Shown here: positions 12,600-26,251 of the stretch, piece after piece
Numbering within the stretch: position 1 is the stretch's first letter
How the letters are laid out: each line of letters opens with the position of its first letter
DNA from: Glandiceps talaboti
Lineage: Eukaryota > Hemichordata > Enteropneusta > Spengelidae
Direction: 5' to 3'
NCBI RefSeq assembly: GCF_964340395.1
Contig: NC_135561.1
Location: forward strand, 15,937,961-16,001,960
DNA length: 64,000 nt
The notes under the pieces: generated by a model
Seen by the model: only the letters and a program-made list of their open reading frames with translations
Databases searched by the model: none
What the model was told of the DNA's origin: nothing
Made by a program: the position numbers and the translations under genes

Positions 12600-14520
12600 C
12601 AGTAAGCATGACATCACTATTCCACCCCCTCCTCTTTACACAGGGAGGGGCTAGGATGTAGAATTGCATATAGTTGGTACAACAGCTATGTCCATATGTT
12701 GAGTGTTAATTGCAACCACTAGATTCAACCTTGATTAAACAGAGAACACCTACAGAATCAACAGTCGTCATAGCTGAGATTCCGAAACTGTCAAATTTTT
12801 CACATTTTTGAAGTGGTAACTAAACAAAAATGTGAATTCTTAGACAGATTTTAAAGGACACAGGAAACGATAGAAGGACAGACAGACAATTTGTCAATAT
12901 CTCTGCAAGCCGATAAACTCTATATGCATTGCATGACATGTTTTTGTTTCTTTTGCTTGTTAGTAGTAAAATTCAGTGTATGACTCAGGTTTGTGATTCT
13001 GACTCAGACTGAATACTGTGGGTTTTCCCAAAATCATTTTTGGCCACGAATATAGAACAGTGGACTGACTATATAATACAAATGTACATACACATTTGTA
13101 TTCAACTAGGGAGTTACATTGAGGGTTAGGTTCAGATAAGAATTGAGCTAGACTCCCTAGCACACGTCTGATTTGTATCATTTGCAAACATGTACTTATA
13201 GTTACATTGGCACAAAGCTATCTAGTTTATAAGCCATGTTCCATTAATGACAATACTTAGATAAACCCTGTGTTATAATGTTATTGTGGATGCATGCCTT
13301 CTATGGCATTACAAATGTCTTCAAACAATGTAGGAAGAGTTGGATTTTAACACCAATTTTTTATCCATATATACACTAAATAACTGAATCTCATCAGATT
13401 GTTCAGAAGGTGCATCTTAATACCAGGTTTATGTTCAGTCAGTTGCAAGTGATGGTTTATACATCAGTATAAGTAGAATACTCCTTTTACGATACGCACC
13501 AAAAATCATGCCCCGAAACGTATAAACTTAAGCTTGTGACCCCCTTTAAGACACTTGAACGGAAATTTCTTTTAAAATACACTAAAATAAAATAAATATT
13601 GCGCCGAGACTTGAAAAATGTGTCCATGTATAAGTTACCATGGCATACCAATGACCTGGTAACACTTCTGATGGATAAGTGTAGTCTAAACTCAGATGTT
13701 AACCAACACAACATGTGTACTCCTTTGGGGACATTTCTCGATATCAAATCCACAGCTCATTTGATAGAAACTCACAAAAACTGCTCACCAACATGAAATA
13801 AAATCTGTTTTGAACCTGGTTTTGCTAATGAAGAAATGATGAAAACCTTGAGGGACTTCATACTTTCATAACCTGATCTCTAACTACTTGGCTTCTCAGA
13901 CGGGTTCGGCCTGCAAGGGGGTAGCTGAGTTGTGATATATTTGATTATCCACACAAACTGTGTAACTACCAGCATGCGCCGATTGATATCAAACTATCAA
14001 AATATAAGAGCACTGGGAAGTCAGTCTGCCCTAGATTCCTCATTCCAAACATACTTCCCATGGTTTGAGTTATAGCCAAATCTTTGAACGAAGATCCGAA
14101 ATCAACGGAATCCGAAAAAAGACTGTGGGTTAATATAAAACTTTGATTCAGTGGTTACAGAAACATGACTCTGAGTAATGATACACTTAGCAATACAGTT
14201 CACATGTCTCCTGAAAGATATCCAACAGATGTTGTCCGTTTTGTCCATTTTTTATTATCAAGAAATTTCTTTCAAGACGTTTTCAAATTGATACAAGCTT
14301 TTGACAAATCAAGTGATTTCACAAGTGTTCTTTGACCTGATTCAAGCAAGAGACATCTTACACCGAGATACATATAAATGAGATAGGCCTCTAAATAATT
14401 TACAAAACAATGAACAACACACAGGCCTAGAAATAGAATGATTAACAATTTATTGACTACAGTACATGTGATCTTGTCTGACGCCTACAACCTGTGATTG
14501 GAATAACATCTGTCTACGGC
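12600..14520. other. Intronic sequence without genes
   Basis: Overlapping short ORFs around 13487-13796 on both strands show no family resemblance. No repeat structure was noticed. Confidence 0.5.
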
Positions 14521-14559
14521 AAAATAAATACGGACAATTTTACCGCAATTCCTCCTGTA

Positions 14560-15110
14560 ATTTTAAGTCAATGCGTCAATAAAAACCATTTGGAGCCGGA
14601 GCTTATTATATGAAGCTGTCTCATGCTCTACATCTCAGCTTGTTTCGCGACCATTTTACCACACTTTATCCTATTATGAATTTCACATCAATGCATCAAT
14701 AAACCTTTTGGAGTCAGGGTTTACATGAAGGTGTCTCACGCTCAACATCCACAATTATTTCACAACCGTTTCACCACACTTCATACTGTAATGAATTTCC
14801 ATTTGGAGTCAGGGTTAATATGAAGGCGTCTCACGCTTGACAACCAAAAATTATTTCGTGACCATTTTACGACGTTTCATCACTTAACGAATTTCCAGTT
14901 CAACACCAATACACCATTTGGAGTCAGGATTTACACGCAGCCGTCTCTCGCTTGACGTCCAAAATAATTTTACAACTATTTTATTACATTTCATAAGTGC
15001 TGTAAATATGTGTAATGAATTCCAAGTCAACACATCAATAAACCCTGCTGAGTCAGGGTTGACATGAAGGCGGCTCATGATAGACATCCAAATCATTTCT
15101 CAATCAGTCT
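14560..15110 (+). repeat. Satellite-like tandem array, about 95-129 bp unit, five copies
   Basis: Each unit contains CATTTGGAGTCAGGGTTTAC, then TGAAGGYGTCTCACGCT, then ACATCCAAAATTATTT and a run ending TTTCAT. The GAGTCAGG core (GAGCCGG in the first unit) lies near 14593, 14711, 14806, 14921 and 15050. Units differ by substitutions and deletions, so the array is old. Confidence 0.85.
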
Positions 15111-15462
15111 AAAATTAATGGTTCAGTGGTTTACTTCTACTAGTCAAAAAACACTTTATAAAATAAACCATGGCAAATGATTAAATGAATTAAATTCGAT
15201 ACTATCTGTCAATGTACGTGCGTAAAACTATGTCTGTGTAATGGGAATAATGTACGATTTCTATCTGGGGCATACAGGTACTTTTTTTACACAACTGTAA
15301 TATATCTAATCCTTTTTAATCAGATTCATGTACATACAGGGACAACTTTCTAAATTTTATTTTTGGGTTGACAAACAAAATATGCACAATTATGGAACTA
15401 TATATGTATGAAGATTTTTAACATTTTTGTTTCATTGGTTGACTGATTTTGGTTTGGTTTTT

Positions 15463-15585
15463 TAAAAGTTTTTAAATGTATTTTACTTTTTATTTACTTT
15501 TTACATTTTTTATTTGTTTATTTATTTTTCATTTATTTCATTTTTTTATTTCATTTTTTATTGATTTTTTTTATTTTTTGTGAGG
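15463..15585 (+). repeat. T-rich low-complexity tract, TTTATTT type
   Basis: Over 100 bp consisting mostly of TTTTTATTT-like words on the plus strand. In the minus-strand transcript this is A-rich. It might be a degraded poly-A tail, but no retroposon body is recognisable next to it. Confidence 0.75.
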
Positions 15586-15589
15586 GAGG

Positions 15590-18500
15590 AGGTTGTGTTC
15601 TAACACCGATATATACAGTGCTTGTATTCAGACAATGGTACGGTAACTGCCTGGAGCATATGCTATGCCTATACATACATACTTCATGACATCACCAAAC
15701 CAATTAATTTTGACAAACTGTTCATAAAATCCACAAAACAGTTTATAAATAAATTATGTTTATGGTAACAATAACTCTACAGTTTGAATTGATTGATTGC
15801 CAGCGACAGCATTACAAATGTAACATCTAACATGTACTTTGGGCTCGTCTACATCATGTACTGACTGGGCATGGGAAGACAATTGATTTACTACCAATCT
15901 AGGAACTCGTACTATTGAGTGACATCAATACAGTTGTCGTCACCCTGCAATGACATCAATACCCTCATCTTGTACATCAGAAAAGTAGTTTCATGTTTGA
16001 AAACTGAGTAGTGTCTTATCATTTGTCATCGGAAAGTCTCCAGCATTGATGAATTACGACAATGATGTACATACACCGATAACACCTTACTAGTACAAAC
16101 TTCTTAGCAATATTCATTTTGTCACTACTGATAACAACAAAGACACTGACGTAGGTATAACCGTAACACCTCACTAGTATGAACCTCTCACCAGTTTCTG
16201 TTTTGTCAGCTTTGGGTTGTTTGATCTGATCAACGTGAGTTCTTGCAAAACCTCCAAATGACAGCAGAATTACTTAAGTTGTCATTCAAATACATGTAGG
16301 ACAATGGCAAGTCTTGGAGAATGTAGCTTTGGACAATGATGATGTTCTAGGAGGAAGTTGTTCTCTGTACGTTACACTAAACATTTTACCAGATGAGCAC
16401 AAAATATAAGTATCATATTCTAGCCAATCACAGTTTCATAGTTTGATCAAATATTTACAGAAATAACCGGGGAAAGAAAACAGACATGCATTCATAATGG
16501 TCAAGAAGACAAAGAACTTCTTATCTTTTTGTTTTAAATGTTTGAACAAATTTAGGATCAGCGGCTTAAACTACAGTTGGTCGGAAACACATAATATTTT
16601 TTCTTAGTTTGCCTAATGCAAAGTATTTAGGATAATGACATGAATACAATGCACACAGAAAGGAAATTTATCATATATACTCTCTGTTCATTGGTTAGAC
16701 ATAATATGCAAATGTCCATATTATGCTAATTTTAATATCAATATTAAACACTAGCCAATCAAAAAGGTTTATCATTCAGGTACACCTGGAGCTATGTAAA
16801 ATACACAAATGAGGTAATAATACTTAAGAATGCACTAATTCTAAACATCAAACGAGGAGGAGTTGCAAAATCTGAATATGAACTAACAGACAAGCCGTGT
16901 GTAGATTGACAAGTTCTTATATTTTCACAAAACGTATGCAAGTAAAACAAGTGTTTGACCTTTCTGCATGGGCTACTCCAGGTTATCCACAGTCTGCATC
17001 TGTATATATTATCGTATCAACAGTTAATATTTAGATAACCTTCATGTCATGACACAATTAAGGCCACAGTACGTAAATCTGTAGTCTCGACACTAAAGAC
17101 ATCACTAACTCAACATCCATCCAAACATAGGCCAGGTTATGACCATGACCAATTCTTTCCCATACATATTATTTCCTGACTTACACACTTTTCAGAGTAC
17201 CTGTCAAAGATCAATCAAGTTGGGGGTTTATAAAATGTAAAAATAAAACGGCATGTTTACAAATGTATGTTTTGTATATCCTCCTTCATTTGCAGAATAG
17301 ACTTTGACGAGGTTTAGTGGAAAAGTAGAAGTATCTATAAACAAACAGATCGCAAAATTATAGACAGCGTAAGAAGTCATATGGCAATAGCACAGTCCTT
17401 GAAAAAACAAGTAATAACAGAAATTTCAAGCTGTGGCTCGTAAGTGTTATGTCTATCAGCATTTTAAATTAGAGAAACCAAACTGTTTGCAGAAGAGAGT
17501 AGTGTTTACATTACACAAATGTTGGTGAGGGGGTGGAGGAGGGGGGAGGTTTGACATGTTTTGGGAAGAACAGTCCTGGGGTTTTCTCCTGACACAGTTT
17601 TGTATTATTATTATAGCAGTTTCCCAGACAACAACACCTGTTAATGTTATCCAGACAGGATAAAACACATTTACAGACAAAACTCTACAATGCTATGACT
17701 CTTGCACAGATCAAACAAACCATAAAATAATATTTTTCCCTGGATTTTTATCAACATTATATCCAAAACAAATACAACACTGCAGCTCAAAACTTTCAAT
17801 GCATTCGATATAAATAAACAAGACACAAATTTTGTATTTTGATAAATTTGTGACTTTTTTTTTTTATAGAAATTTTGGATGAAACGTGACTTCTTTTGGG
17901 ATAAAAATCAAAAAAATTATTGCCAATTGCCAATTAACAAGAAACACTTGGTGATATGATGTTTAAAATCAAACCACGGTCCAAACATATTAATTAAATC
18001 TGCGGCACAAAAAAGTCAGATTCAAGGGTGCATGACGACATCTAGTGGAAGACTGTTTGTTGATAGTTCAAAACTTAGTGTAGAGTTAGCCAGGACTGAG
18101 AGAGCAGTGTCGCATGTCAGACTACAGTTACGACTGAGCGCTAAGGTGATATGAGTGAATATGAGATTTGACTGAGAGAGTTGGCTTTATATTTGTCAAT
18201 AGGCAGACAGTAGGAAGACCTCCCAGGATTCACAATGCTTTGCAGTGCTATCTTTTCTCAGCCAGTCCTCTGTAATTAGCTGCTTAAAGAAAAGACTTGA
18301 AAGCCAACCCCTGCGGCGAAAACACTGTGAAAATACCAAACCAGAAAGACAAAACAAGAGTCCTGTAGAAGTCCTTTTGTTCTCACTAAAGATTGCACTT
18401 GGCGTGAACAGCTCATTTCTGAAGTGCTTTTGTATGTAACACAGGCAAGTTACTAAGGCTTATTTTGAGAGTACATCAAGTATTAGCAACACAGTGAAAG

Positions 18501-18685
18501 AACACAAAGACACAGGTTCAGTTATACTTTTTTGTGTGATTTTGGCGACTTAATAGTTACTTTACACAGTTGCACAGTTATGTAAGAGCCTGTTGTTTAG
18601 ATCGCCAAACCTTGTCTTTGTTGTCTTCCTGTGCGTCTATCTGATCAAATAAAAGACAGCGACTGAATATTTAGTGTTTCACTTG
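15590..18685. other. Intronic sequence; one short hairpin
   Basis: No exon recognised. At 16700-16725 CATAATATG and its perfect reverse complement CATATTATG flank an 8-nt loop; the octamer ATGCAAAT (16706-16713) spans the stem-loop boundary. Confidence 0.5.
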
Positions 18686-18687
18686 AG

Positions 18688-18716
18688 CCCCCCCCCCCCC
18701 CCCCCCCCGCCCCCCC
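18688..18716 (+). repeat. Poly-C run (29 bp, one G interruption)
   Basis: About 21 Cs, one G and six more Cs. Poly-G in the EXT1 pre-mRNA. ORFs reading through it as poly-Pro or poly-Gly are artefacts. Confidence 0.95.
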
Positions 18717-18862
18717 GTAGATGTTTTGTACTGGTTGAATACTTTACAGTAACTTTTGGCTTTGTTGCTGTCGACTTGCTTGACCTACGACTCAGATCTA
18801 AAGAAGATGGTTTTCTTTGTGGACATTCTTCTTTCATTTTAGCCATTCTTAAGGGATGTTGC

Positions 18863-19010
18863 GATTGGTTGAAATATGCTGCTATACTTGCCAAAACTAG
18901 TCACAGCATTTCTGATTGGCTGTATCTACATGTACTTCAACATTAACTTCATTGATTGGCTGAAAGGAATTGTGGGAAATCTGAATAGAGTCGCATTAAA
19001 TTTGATTGGC
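18863..19010 (+). promoter_or_regulatory. Cluster of four GATTGGYT (inverted CCAAT) motifs
   Basis: GATTGGTT at 18863 and GATTGGCT at 18914, 18954 and 19004, all in one orientation with 51, 40 and 50 bp spacing. CCAAT is the NF-Y site; a TGTGGGAAA word nearby resembles a CSL/Su(H) site. It could be an intronic regulatory cluster or the remains of a tandem repeat of about 50 bp. The sequence alone does not decide. Confidence 0.35.
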
Positions 19011-19830
19011 TAAATTGATGTAGTAGTTTCTTTTCTTCTGTGGTCATATTTCCTATTTTAGCTGTCTTCTATCCTCTTTGCCTTTGTGACATGAATAAAT
19101 TCATTTAACAAAAATATTTTTAAAAATCTGACTTTGTATCTTCCTACAATCTGAGATATAAGTGGTAATGTCTAATATTATAAGGAGTACATTATTAAAT
19201 ATTACTATTAACAACAATGGAGCTCTCTGGTCACACACAAGAATTAAACGTGCATTCCATAGCTGCAACAGGCACATAATTCACTACATATAATTAAAAC
19301 CTGGCGGACATCGCAATCTTGGCAGACAATACATTTAAAACTGATAGACTATGTAATCTTGGCAGACCATATATTTAAACCCGGTAGACTGAACAATCTT
19401 TCTACGCATTCCACATAGAACTTGAATGCAACAACAAACTTGGCTAGTGGGTAATGTTTGCATTGCTTAGTCATGTAGAAACACTGTGTGTGAGCGTTTG
19501 TGTGTACAATACATTTGTAAGTACTATCACTTTCACCCACTATCTCCTACATTTGTATGTGTATCTTAAAAATCAATTTTCACATCCTGCACTGCACTAT
19601 AGATTTTCCACAGTTTTACAATTCAAAATTGTGTCTTGCTTTAATCTTGCTTCTATCTTCTACATTCTCATGCATCAAAGTCTTATCGGCTAAAAGTGAA
19701 TAATATACGCGTCTCTGTCCTGATGCATAAAGTTACACCATCAAAAGGATAACATACCTTGTATCTTTCGCCATGTACATCTTTGAATGAGTATGTATAT
19801 GTATATGCTTAAATGTGTGTCTCTCTCTCT

Positions 19831-20034
19831 GTATGTATGTATGTATGTATGTATGTATGTATGTATGTATGTATGTATGTATGTATGCATGTATGTATGT
19901 ATGTATGTATGTATGTATGTATGTATGTATGTATGTATGATTGTATGTATGTATGTATGTATGTATGTATGTATGTATGTATGTGTACATGTATGTATGT
20001 GTACATGTATGTATGTGTACATGTATGTATGTAT
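19831..20034 (+). repeat. (GTAT)n microsatellite ending in GTACATGTAT units
   Basis: About 37 GTAT units with single-base interruptions (GCAT, GATT), then three repeats of TGTACATGTATGTA. Preceded by a short (CT)5. All six frames are open (MYVC and HTYI repeats), which makes false ORFs. Confidence 0.98.
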
Positions 20035-20521
20035 CTCAGAGACTTTGCTCTCAGTCCCTTCATAGGGATTTGTGCTTGGCTATAAATCGGGCTTGAATAT
20101 GTCATTCACCAGAACAGACGATAAGCCTGTACATGTACATCAATTCAGATAGGCAAGTCTCTGGGCTCATTATTGTATATGTACAAGGGTGAGCAAGGAG
20201 TATTTTTGTAACTCATAATCGCTTTTTTTTTTAACTTTTAAGTTTTAGTAAGCGGTGTAAAAATTTCAAAATAGTAATAATAAAAGCTTTAGGACTCTAA
20301 AGGAGTGAGAGTTGCATAGAGTAGGATAGTACTATGAATCTAGAGTTTGACTCTCTAACATCAACCTGACATGAGATGTCTGCAGTGCAGCAGTGAATGG
20401 GCACTGTTATTCACATCTCAGGTCACAAACATTTTTCGATTAACTACTGAATTCAAACTTGCCTTAGAAGTCCTTGGCATGCCTTCACATTTGTAGGCTG
20501 CACATGACATCAATAACCTTA

Positions 20522-20795
20522 CCTCTGTTTTCATGTCTGACATTTGATAGACAATTTCTCTAGCACCAAATATTTTCTAGCCTGATCAGTCAGACCTCTT
20601 TGAAGAACACAACCCATTTTTCCCCTTTTGTAATTTGTTGACAAAACTGTACACCATGCCTCTGTTTTCATGTCTGACATTTCATAGACAATTTCTCTAG
20701 CATGACATAGTTTCTAGCCTGATCAGACCTCTTTGAAGAACACAACACATTTTTCCCCTTTTGTGTAATTTTTTGACAAAACTGTACATCATTTT
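20522..20795 (+). repeat. Recent tandem duplication, 137-bp unit, two copies
   Basis: Both units start CCTCTGTTTTCATGTCTGAC and end TTTTGACAAAACTGTACA. They differ by a few substitutions and small indels (CAGTCAGACC versus CAGACC). Confidence 0.95.
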
Positions 20796-20799
20796 AGAT

Positions 20800-23700
20800 T
20801 AAATTGATAGAAACAATCTTAGTTTTTGAATATATGTCAAAATTAGGTACAGAAATTGACAAATTAAACAAAAATTCATAAAATGGAGACCCCAATTTTG
20901 TTGACACGTCTGGTGTTGAAACATTACCTTCTTGTATTAACCTCTCTGACACTAAATTCCCTAGTGATAATAACTTCTGACATTTCTAAATGTGTAATTT
21001 TCAAGCTCAATAATTGAGAAGAAACTTGAAGGATATTTATTCATACTTCGTCTGATATAAATTTATTTTCATTAAAAATCTATTTATTTGATTCATATTA
21101 CCCTATAGTCATCAAAATTATGGATCTCTTTATTTCTCTTTCATTTTTGCTTAAATTGTCATATCTCCAGATGACGGTTGACCTGACCTGGTGATGCTCT
21201 GTGAACTACTCAGAAAGCTAGTTAGAATTGCTGAAATCTTGAGTTCAGCTTTGTTGAGGCCAAGTTTTCATTTCGTGAATTCTTCTATTTTTATCATTTG
21301 TGAAAATTTTTGCATGTTCAGGCTTTATTTACACCTGGTAAAATATACCAATCATCAAATCATAACTAAAACCAGCTTTATTTAAAACTGATGCAAATCA
21401 ACGAGGAAAGAAACATTTTTATTATTTCATGTGTCTACAAGAAAACTATTTCTCTCACGGGAAGGGAGAAAAATCTGATGCATAAAAATTTCATTTCTAA
21501 ATATTTGCTATATAGTCTACATGTACAAACTAAAACTAAGCCATCCATGGGAAAACTAAACACGGTTTATTTGGTCAAGAATTAGCCTCAGAAAGAGGAC
21601 ACCTGACTCGCTGACACAGGTAGTCCTCCAAAATGACAGCTTAAAATGGATCTTTGTAACAAGGACTTTCCCACCAAGAATATTTGAACAAATTCTTGTT
21701 TTCCATAAATTTTTTATCACCTGCAAACTTTATTTTGGTCTAAAATGATACAAATGGTTGATATTTTTCAACTGCGGTCAAAATTTTGGCTAAAATATTT
21801 CCACATTTTCAAAAAAATTAAAAAAGCTTTCAAAATTTGTTTTATATTTATTTGACAGTTACATGTACATGTACATTACAGTGCACGCCAATTGAGGAAT
21901 GTGTTACAAGTGTGTTCAGCAGATGCCAAAGAAGTATGTCAGGAGATTTTATTGGTGGCACTAACAATGGGTAATATATTATCCTCGGTTTTGTATTAAG
22001 TGTGATAATGTTAGATTAGCGTAGATGCAGTTCAAAGTAGAAACAGAAATGTAGCGTTAGAATGTGGCATACTTTTGGGTATGTTAAACCTACTTTGTGG
22101 TGTTCAGTGGTTTGTTAGTCAATACTTGTTGTCTAAGTCATAGGCCAGACACATTTTGAACTCGACATCTCACTTTTGTTACACTTTTTCATTGTAATAC
22201 TTAGACCTTGTGCTTTGGCTTGTCCCAGGACTGGCAGATCTGTCACTCAATCTGAGGCTTAAAAAGGTTCTTGTTTGAGTCCTGAAAAGTCTTGATTCTT
22301 TTACTTTCATTCTAAATGTTTATTTAGATGAAAAATACCTCATTATTTACCCCTTGATAAATAATTAATTTAAACATATATTACATTCAAACTAAACCTG
22401 TTACATGACCAATCAAAAGTAGTGAAATTCAAACGATATTGTCACATTTCATGTACATATAAAATTTCTTTGTGAATATATATAGTAAATCTCTTAATAG
22501 TTGACAGGCATGGAGAAGTAATTTTCCAAGATGGTTCCTGCCACCGACAGCCGCCAGACAAGATTATGTTGATGAGCTTTCCCAATAACCTCCAGATAAA
22601 AACCACTCGACAATATCCACATCTAGAATCTGTCAAATTCACCCTTCCAACTATGCTGTTACATGTACTTTCCACACAACCTTTATAACCCTACCTCATT
22701 CAATTAATTACACCAGGAGACATACATCTGTCCAGAAAAAAAGAAAAAAAAACCTCCTGACTTCATCAGTTTGGGTGAATTCTATGCAATCACTGACTAA
22801 GTAATAGAGTCTGTACAATACACTAGTTGTCCTCAGGGGCTATCATGCTATTGTATAATCCTGAGATGTCTCAGTCCACATTAGATGCGACTCTGGAGAG
22901 TTAGGGTAATAGCCGTTCCGTTTCATCAGGATTTCCTAGTTTGAGAGTAATTAGACAATTTATGACCTGGTTTTATAGTGTGAATGTAAAAATAACATTG
23001 CTAGGTTCTGTTTTCATATACATTACATGTAGACCTAAAGAATTGATTTCCGATTAGGCTGGTATTGGACTATTTCAGGTCCAACATTAGACTGGCACTA
23101 AAAGGTTAATACCAGTAATTGTTCGCAACCGGAATGATTTATGCCTGCACTAGCTCAATCTTACTAACACCAAGCTAGTTCAGTGCTAACACTAGGCTGG
23201 CACAAACACCTCACCAGCAAGTGTTAGCAACTGGATCGGTTGCCTGCACCAGTCCTATGTTACTGTAAGTATCACCAGGCAAGCACAGCATTAATACTAG
23301 ACTGGCACGAAATATTTTAGCGAAGTGTCAGGAATCAAAATGGCATATAATACCTGCACTAGCTAAATATTTACATACATGTAGTTGGCATCTTACCCAT
23401 GACAGAGATTTGCTAGCTGTCATTTGCTAGCCAGAATGCTGGGTCAGATATTCAAGACTCTCTGAGCTGGCTGACATCAGGCTAGCAAAGCTGATTGCAA
23501 TTCTTGTGCGGTGCTATACAAGATACTATACATTGCCTATTCATGCTTGCAGATGGAGTAATTTGGGACTTGATTCTGATAACTGTCCCTCCCTTCAAGT
23601 TCTCAGAGATAGCCAAACATTGCCATACACAAGTAATGTATGAAGTTTCTGTCAATCTAATTTACAGTACAATGCAGAAAATACTTGTATTGTTTTTATT

Positions 23701-24595
23701 TACAACTACTGTTTGTTTCTGATTGTTCTGTTGTTTATTTGTAATTGCTACGCCATCATTTGCACCAGAGTTGATTCGTAACTTACTTGTTGGTTTTCAC
23801 TTCTCTCTCGTTTACTTGTACATTGTGTTATACAACCACCAGTTTGTTTTTTGACTAGTTTCATTATTTATGTAACCGTTATCTCTTCCGGGTGATTTCT
23901 TCCCTTTTGGGTGTTTGTAAAGTGCTGGAAGTGAAGCATTCACCTGGAAAATCTCCAGGATCCCCACGATGTGTGACAAAGACATGTAGAAATGACAATT
24001 GGCATCAAATGAAAACTCACTGCTGATATTATTAGTGAGATTGCAGCACCTGATACCGTCATTTCCCAACTAAAATTACAATTATATTTGAAGTCACAAT
24101 GTTATATGATTGCTTTTACAGCATTCACTCAACTTGATTGACACTGCAACTGACCAATCAGCAAGCACTACCATATATGTCTGTATGTCAACACTGTGAA
24201 TTTGATGGTACAGTACTGGAACACACAACATTGGCCACTCACTAAAAAGTTTCAATAACATTTGATTTCAACATGGTATGATAATTTACTTCAATTAACT
24301 CTTTCAACCTGCAACTATTTATCACAATTTGTTTATTAATATTATACAACTTAACCAGCTTCTTAAATATGACATTTGACTCATTTTCAAGAATTTAAAT
24401 ATCAATATTATATAAATAAAATCTAGATTTAAAAAAAAAATTGTTGCATTATCATCTGTCTATTTCCTAAAGTTCTCGCATCGCTAACGTAATGCCAACG
24501 TTGGGTCGAGAGTAAAATTTGCATGCACAAAATAGTTGTATCATGTATGGCATACCGTTTGAAAAAAAAATTGGTCTTAAACATTGAAGAAGATT
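20800..24595. other. Intronic sequence, mostly featureless
   Basis: No exon recognised. 21650-21850 is AT-rich with AAAATTT words like those in the diverged repeats at 49.1 and 61.3 kb, but I cannot align them confidently. A TACATGTACATGTACAT palindrome lies near 21860. Confidence 0.45.
23055..23315 (+). repeat. Degenerate repeat with CTAACACTAGRCTGGCAC core
   Basis: Variants near 23084 (ACATTAGACTGGCAC), 23188 (CTAACACTAGGCTGGCAC) and 23290 (TTAATACTAGACTGGCAC), spaced about 100 bp, with CCTGCACTAGCT or CCTGCACCAGTC between. Similar words occur at 39.9-40.15 kb. Confidence 0.55.
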
Positions 24596-24599
24596 CAAC

Positions 24600-24670
24600 A
24601 TAATCCTTTGGTTCTACTGACAAGATAGCACGAGTGTGAGAACCAGGGATTGAAACTATGGGCTTTAAGT
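24600..24670 (-). repeat. Dispersed repeat family R1, copy 1 (fragment)
   Basis: On the minus strand: ACTTAAAGCCCATAGTTTCA, then ATCCCTGGTTCTCACACTCG, then TGCTATCTT. It matches the left end of the copies at 31.4, 32.8 and 57.3 kb. Confidence 0.7.
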
Positions 24671-25388
24671 AAATACTGTTGTTAAAATGTAACAAATTTT
24701 TTTCAACTGGCTGACATTTATTAGCATTTCATTACAATGTTGCATGTTAGGAATATATTGATGTATCATGTGACAGCTTGAGGACATGACAACCAATTAT
24801 ATCAGAATTCCTGCACACGGTTCGATAATAATTATTCATATTAAAATCAATGCAACTCATCTCATCTCACATGTCTTTCTGGTAGTAAGTAGGTACAATC
24901 TTCTACACACAATGTGAACGTTATTGACTTTAACAATCTCCATGTTTGTGAAAAAATGTCATTAAATCTTTTTTTTTTTTTTACAAAAATTTGTTACTTA
25001 TACTGGTATCATCGCCCCTTCAGTATAGATTAAATTAATGTGCAATAAATGATATAAAAAAAATGGATTCGGACCTAAATTATGACCTATTTGCAGAAAA
25101 CCTATACACAGAACTTAGAAGTGCAAATTGTATCCTAAAGGATCTGGCGTTATGCCGTCTTTACCTGTAAATAGGGTCATGGTTGACGTATCAGCTCATG
25201 GTCACAGAATTCAATAATTTATCAAATCATTAACAATGTGTTAAATCTTCGTATTAATTTTGCGCAAACAACTAATAATATTAGAGTTGATATTCATCTT
25301 AATTTAGAGAGCTAAATGAATACAAAATATCCAATGTTGATACTCCCATCCCAGTAGACTGATAGATTGATAGAGTGCGACCTTGAGC

Positions 25389-25404
25389 TAATTAGTATGC
25401 AAAT
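25389..25404 (+). promoter_or_regulatory. Homeodomain core beside a POU octamer
   Basis: TAATTAG (25389-25395) followed at once by ATGCAAAT (25397-25404). This is a classical composite of homeodomain and POU sites. A 16-bp motif match in an AT-rich intron can arise by chance, so functional assignment is weak. Confidence 0.25.
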
Positions 25405-26068
25405 CAGCTCACTTTACCAAAACTGAGATGTCTCTAGTCACAAATCATGCAACTACTGGGCTATTAACAGGACTATAACTTGTGATAACATTGGCCATTT
25501 AATGGTGCCGATAAAGGTCTCTAGAATATTGATTTTCACAATATTAACACCGGCTTCCCAACGTTGTGCTGTTTCTGTGACCTTAGCCAATAAAATATCA
25601 GCAATGACGCCACCATGGTAATCAGCGTTTAATCAATTCCTGACCACAAGTGTTTGAAATATTCATTTCATTTCATTTCCTGCTCACTGCAATATGTCTA
25701 TTTTCTAGTGCGTTATTATTGTTTGGAACTACGCTCTCTTTGTAGGTGAATTACAGATTGAATTTGTCTGAGGGAATCGTAGCTGACAATGCACAGATTA
25801 ATATCTCACGCACGATACATGTACTCACATCATAAAAACGCCAGCCCAAATCATTCGCAATACACTTCATCATCAAATTTCAGTCTTATTAAATTCGGTG
25901 TAATTACATGATTTTGGCGTCTTTATTTCTCACTGTACACTGTCTGTATGCAGTATTTGTATACACTTGCATCTGGTGTTGTGTGTTCCAAGTGAACGCG
26001 TCTGTACTCATAATTACATGTATGTTGATTTGTGTACGTGTATATGTTCATGCACATGTATGTATGTT

Positions 26069-26251
<183 letters not shown>

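Noticed and set aside
15463-15585. T-rich tract as a retroposon poly-A tail
   Set aside because: No retroposon body or flanking target duplication was identified on either side.
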